Positions 60,889 to 64,000 of a stretch of 64,000 bases of DNA are shown piece by piece. The stretch is from Bradyrhizobium sp. CCBAU 53421 (lineage in GTDB: Bacteria; Pseudomonadota; Alphaproteobacteria; Rhizobiales; Xanthobacteraceae), in contig NZ_CP030047.1 of NCBI RefSeq assembly GCF_015291625.1, positions 3,410,001-3,474,000 of the forward strand, in the 5' to 3' direction. Made by a program: the position numbers and the translations under genes. Numbering within the stretch: position 1 is the first letter of the stretch; the number at the start of each line of letters is the position of its first letter. The notes under the pieces were generated by a model, which was given only the letters and a program-made list of their open reading frames with translations, was not told the DNA's origin and searched no databases.

Positions 60889-62022
60889 ATGAACATCACA
60901 GAACCGAGTTTCGACGAAACTGAAATTGCATTGCTGCGGGAGTGCCTCGACTCGAAATGGGTTACGCAGGGGCCGCTCACGGAACGATTCGAGCGGCTCA
61001 TTGCAGAGAAGCATGACGTCAAGCACGCGCTGGCGTGCACGTCATGCACCGCGGCGCTCCATTTGGCGACCCTGGCCTTGAAACTTGGGCCGGGGGACGA
61101 AGTGATCGTTCCCGCTTTCACGTGGGTAACGAGCGCGCACTCGGCCGAATACGTCGGTGCGAAGCCGGTCTTCGTCGATGTCGATCTGTCGACCTTCAAT
61201 ATCGATCCGGAACGGCTGGAAGCCGCGATCACGCCACGCACGAAGGCCATCGTCGCGGTCCACCTGTTTGGCCTCGCGGCACCGATGGACGAGATCAGGG
61301 CCATCGCGGAACCGCGCGGCATCGCCATCATCGAAGACGCCGCCTGTGCGATCGGCACGACGTACAAAGGCAAGCCCGTCGGCGCGATCGGCGATATTGG
61401 CTGCTTCTCCTTTCACCCGCGCAAGGCCGTTACGACGGGAGAGGGAGGGGCAGTTACGACTAACCGCGATGACCTTGCGGAGCGCGTGCGATCGCAGCGC
61501 AACCACGGCTCCACCGGCGCTCCGGATGCGTCGATCGAGCCTCACGGTCCGTGGACGATGGCGACGTTTGACAATCTCGGCTTCAACTTGCGCCTGTCCG
61601 ACATCCAGGCCGCGGTCGGCGTCGCGCAGATGGGCAAGCTCGACCGGCTGCTGGCAGAACGCAGGCGTCTTGGGCATCGCTATTCCGAGCTGCTGGCAGG
61701 AAACAACTCGATTGCGCGGCCGCTCGGCGGAGACGCTGATGGGCATGCATTTCAATCCTACGTTATTCGCGTCCTTGATGGACATCGCGAGCGCCGTAAC
61801 GCGGTGATGGCGGCGCTGGCCACCGCGGGAATTCAGACCCGGCCGGGCACGCATGCGGTGCACCGGCTCGGCTACTACAAGAACAAGTATGGCCTGCGCC
61901 CGGAGCAGTTTCCGAACGCGGCGCTTGCGGAGGACACGACGATCACATTGCCGATCTTCCCGAACATGACGGAGGAGGATCAGCGCCGGGTGGTTGATTG
62001 CATCAATCGGGCCAGCGCTTGA
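60889..62022 (+). CDS. DegT/DnrJ/EryC1/StrS family sugar aminotransferase
   Basis: A 377-residue PLP enzyme. The DegT hallmark blocks are present: SKWVTQGPLTERFERLIAEK, HALACTSCTAALHLATLAL, PAFTWVTSAHSAEYVGAKPV, and IIEDAACAIGTTYKG with the PLP Asp. The Schiff-base Lys179 lies in SFHPRKAVTTGEGG. The ATG at 60889 gives the family-typical N-terminus. It aminates a keto sugar nucleotide. It may supply the 3-amino step between the WbpB-like and WbpD-like enzymes at 47.8-49.4 kb, or act on the C-methylated sugar of the adjacent gene. Confidence 0.9.
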   Translation: MNITEPSFDETEIALLRECLDSKWVTQGPLTERFERLIAEKHDVKHALACTSCTAALHLATLALKLGPGDEVIVPAFTWVTSAHSAEYVGAKPVFVDVDLSTFNIDPERLEAAITPRTKAIVAVHLFGLAAPMDEIRAIAEPRGIAIIEDAACAIGTTYKGKPVGAIGDIGCFSFHPRKAVTTGEGGAVTTNRDDLAERVRSQRNHGSTGAPDASIEPHGPWTMATFDNLGFNLRLSDIQAAVGVAQMGKLDRLLAERRRLGHRYSELLAGNNSIARPLGGDADGHAFQSYVIRVLDGHRERRNAVMAALATAGIQTRPGTHAVHRLGYYKNKYGLRPEQFPNAALAEDTTITLPIFPNMTEEDQRRVVDCINRASA

Positions 62023-62043
62023 GACAAGCGCGGAACGCAGTCG

Positions 62044-63504
62044 GTGTTTTCGAAGCTGTTTCGGTCGGTTCGCTCCACGCTGGGGGGCTCGCGCTTTCCC
62101 AGGCTCTCCGAGTTTGCGCGAAAGAACCATAATTTTGGCGCAGCTGTCTCCGCGCTTTCTCCGGTACAGCAGCGAAGGCGCATAGATCAGGCGATTATCG
62201 AGAATCTGAACCGGGTTGCTACCGAGCGCGATTATGAGCTCCTCACCTCACTGCTGGATGCGCTGCGACCATTTCTGAATCCCGATCGATCCCCAGACGC
62301 TCGCGACTTCTGGGAGGCTCTGGTGGCCGATTGTCGTGCGATCGGTGGCGATCGATTGCTGCGGGGCGAGATGAACTCGCTTTGGGGCGTCACGCCGATC
62401 GTCAATTTGAGCGCGGGCGTTGCGGCAGATCGCGCCTTGGGCGTGAACGCCAGCTCGCTGGTGTTCACGACCTACCATACGTCATCGAACTTTGATTTCG
62501 TATGCTCGGAACTTCAAGCGCGCCTCGTCGCCGAGCGCGGCGAGGATTGGTTCCTGTTTCGATGGCTCATGCTGATCTGGGCCATTGCCAACTTCGATTT
62601 CATTCACCTCTACAATGATCGCGGCATCATCGAACCAGCCGGTGGCTATGGCAGTCCCCGCTTCGGAATCGCGGTGCGCGAGATGGAAATCTATCGCCAG
62701 GCCGGGAAGCGGCTCTATACCTACGCCTACGGTGCCGACCACAGAACGCGCGAGAAAAACATGGCGCTTGGAAAGTGGAACTTCTGCTCCGAATGTCCTG
62801 ATCCAGGTGTCTATTGTGTCTGCGACGATGCCGGCGGCGCCGCCATGTTGCGTGTCATCAGGGAGTACTCGACGGCCGTGGTTGCGCACGGGCTGGCCAT
62901 GAAGTTGATCCCAGGCGCACGCAACGTGCCGTATCTGACGGTCGATGTTAAAAAATTCTCCCCCCGGCGATCCTGGTCCCAAACGGATGGAAAGCTGGTT
63001 GTGGGTCACTTTCCGAACCACGGCTATTTCAAGGGGACGAAATATCTGGAAGGCGCAATCCACGCCTTGCAGGCTGAAGGTCATGCAGTCGAGCTCCTGC
63101 AACTGAGCGGGAAGCCGCACCATGAAATATTGGAGGCGATGCAGACGGTCGACGTTCTTGTCGACCAGCTCATCAGCGGATCCTTCGGCTTGACTGCCGT
63201 TGAAGCGATGGCATCGGGCTGTCCCGTCATCTGCTATTTGCACGACGGCGTAGCGGTCGCCGATCGCGAAGCCTGTCCGGTCATTGAGGCAAATCCGGAT
63301 ACCATCAAGGAAGTCCTGCATCAGTTCATTGTGGACCGCACACGGCTTTCGAGGGCGGGAGCCGCGGGCCCTGAATATGTCCGGAAGAACTACTCGGTAG
63401 AGGCGCTCGGTGCGCATTTGGCTGATCTATATGTGGCGACCGCAGATTTGTCGAAGCCGCTGAAAGCAACACTTGCCGAACGCGCGAAGGCGCTGAATTC
63501 GTGA
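62044..63504 (+). CDS. GT4-like glycosyltransferase with CxxCPxPGxxCxC motif
   Basis: A 486-residue paralogue of the protein at 41731. Shared elements in order are ASSLVFTTYH, RLYTYAYGADHRTRE, and the Cys cluster C248, C251, C258, C260 (NFCSECPDPGVYCVC). The donor domain then has VVGHFPNHGYFKGTKYLEGA, VDQLISGSFGLTAVEAMASG and EYVRKNYSVEALG. It has an extra N-terminal extension of about 110 residues. The GTG at 62044, 21 bp after the aminotransferase gene, is the likely start. It is probably a cytoplasmic or membrane-associated sugar transferase of the locus. Confidence 0.8.
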   Translation: MFSKLFRSVRSTLGGSRFPRLSEFARKNHNFGAAVSALSPVQQRRRIDQAIIENLNRVATERDYELLTSLLDALRPFLNPDRSPDARDFWEALVADCRAIGGDRLLRGEMNSLWGVTPIVNLSAGVAADRALGVNASSLVFTTYHTSSNFDFVCSELQARLVAERGEDWFLFRWLMLIWAIANFDFIHLYNDRGIIEPAGGYGSPRFGIAVREMEIYRQAGKRLYTYAYGADHRTREKNMALGKWNFCSECPDPGVYCVCDDAGGAAMLRVIREYSTAVVAHGLAMKLIPGARNVPYLTVDVKKFSPRRSWSQTDGKLVVGHFPNHGYFKGTKYLEGAIHALQAEGHAVELLQLSGKPHHEILEAMQTVDVLVDQLISGSFGLTAVEAMASGCPVICYLHDGVAVADREACPVIEANPDTIKEVLHQFIVDRTRLSRAGAAGPEYVRKNYSVEALGAHLADLYVATADLSKPLKATLAERAKALNS

Positions 63505-63582
63505 TGTCGTCAAACCGATCCTTGCTCGAAAATTCGAACTGGCCTTGCAGGCCCGTAACCACTGCGCGGGGCGCCTGAACCA

Positions 63583-64000
63583 GTGTCAATTCCCTACGTC
63601 GAAGCCGGCCTCGCGAGCCATTTGAATCAAAGCGACTCGACGCAGGCGATTGAGGCGGAAAACGCACGCGCGTTGCGCTTGATCGACGACTTTCAGCAAA
63701 GAATGGGCCGGCCGCTTCGGGTTCTTCACATCGGGAACATAGCAAACAATGCCTACAACAACGCCCGCATTCAGCGGAAGCTGGGCATCGAGGCAGACGT
63801 GCTATGCTACAATTACTACCACATCATGGGATGCCCTGAGTGGGAGGATGGCGCGCTGCAAGGGGGATCCTCGGCGCTTGGACAGGATCACTTCAGGCCG
63901 GATTGGTGGGCGACAAGTCTGAAGGGATGGAAGCGGCCACGTTGGTTTGTTCAGGGGCCATCCGCGCTCTGCATTGAATATCTTCGCGCCAAGAACGCGG
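63583..64000 (+). CDS. probable glycosyltransferase, 3'-truncated by window edge
   Basis: An open frame from the GTG at 63583 runs off the end of the window without a stop, giving 139 codons. The segment LRVLHIGNIANNAYNNARIQ near residue 46 and KLGIEADVLCYNYYHIMG resemble the N-terminal acceptor domain of GT4 glycosyltransferases. It follows the previous glycosyltransferase gene by 78 bp; a small hairpin (GGCCT-TGC-AGGCC, 63541-63553) lies in that gap. The catalytic C-terminal domain is outside the window, so the assignment is provisional. Confidence 0.6.
   Translation, partial: MSIPYVEAGLASHLNQSDSTQAIEAENARALRLIDDFQQRMGRPLRVLHIGNIANNAYNNARIQRKLGIEADVLCYNYYHIMGCPEWEDGALQGGSSALGQDHFRPDWWATSLKGWKRPRWFVQGPSALCIEYLRAKNA

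Overview
The window looks like part of the chromosome of a Bradyrhizobium-like alphaproteobacterium (order Hyphomicrobiales). This is inferred from the high GC content, the many periplasmic binding-protein uptake systems (ABC, TRAP, and tripartite tricarboxylate or TTT/Bug), the FCD-type GntR regulators, and several dispersed palindromic intergenic repeats of the kind I associate with Bradyrhizobium genomes. No tRNA, rRNA, CRISPR array, transposase or integrase was seen. The first gene and the last gene run off the window edges.

Bases 1-31 kb hold uptake and catabolic operons. In order: the end of an ABC transporter ATPase gene with a GpdQ-like phosphodiesterase; a CRP/FNR regulator followed by a textbook TGTGA-N6-TCACA palindrome; a TRAP transporter operon (dctPQM) with its GntR regulator and a frameshifted Tat-exported amidohydrolase; a truncated short-chain dehydrogenase relic; a divergent pair of binding-protein operons, one of which continues into a molybdopterin oxidoreductase and a crotonase-fold protein; a glyoxylate-centred cluster (FAD/Fe-S 2-hydroxyacid dehydrogenase, GlcG-like protein, GntR regulator, two paralogous class V aminotransferases, MFS carrier, second crotonase-fold protein); and a TTT transporter whose three genes are split by the methionine-salvage genes mtnP and mtnA. 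A CaiB/BaiF CoA-transferase closes this half.

Bases 31.4-64 kb form a large surface-polysaccharide locus in three blocks: 31469-40457 (+), 40559-43035 (-) and 43321 to the end (+). It encodes a Wzx-type flippase and a Wzm/Wzt ABC exporter with a carbohydrate-binding Wzt tail. It also encodes at least seven glycosyltransferases, three class II asparagine-synthetase-like amidotransferases, sugar-nucleotide enzymes (WbpB-like, WbpD-like, two epimerases, a DegT aminotransferase) and four methyltransferases including a sugar C-methyltransferase type. Further members are an ATP-grasp ligase, a phosphoesterase and an unusual 845-residue FemAB/GNAT plus deacetylase-like fusion.

The + strand block from 46.5 kb appears to be controlled by two local regulators: a winged-helix protein whose promoter carries two TTCA-N5-TGAA palindromes, and a NusG/RfaH paralogue followed, in the leader before the wbpB-like gene, by a UUCG hairpin and an ops-like element (TGCGGTAGCTTGC). 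The most interesting hypothesis is that this locus makes a surface glycan decorated by amidation and aminoacyl-type groups (AsnB-like x3, ATP-grasp, FemAB) under processive antitermination control.
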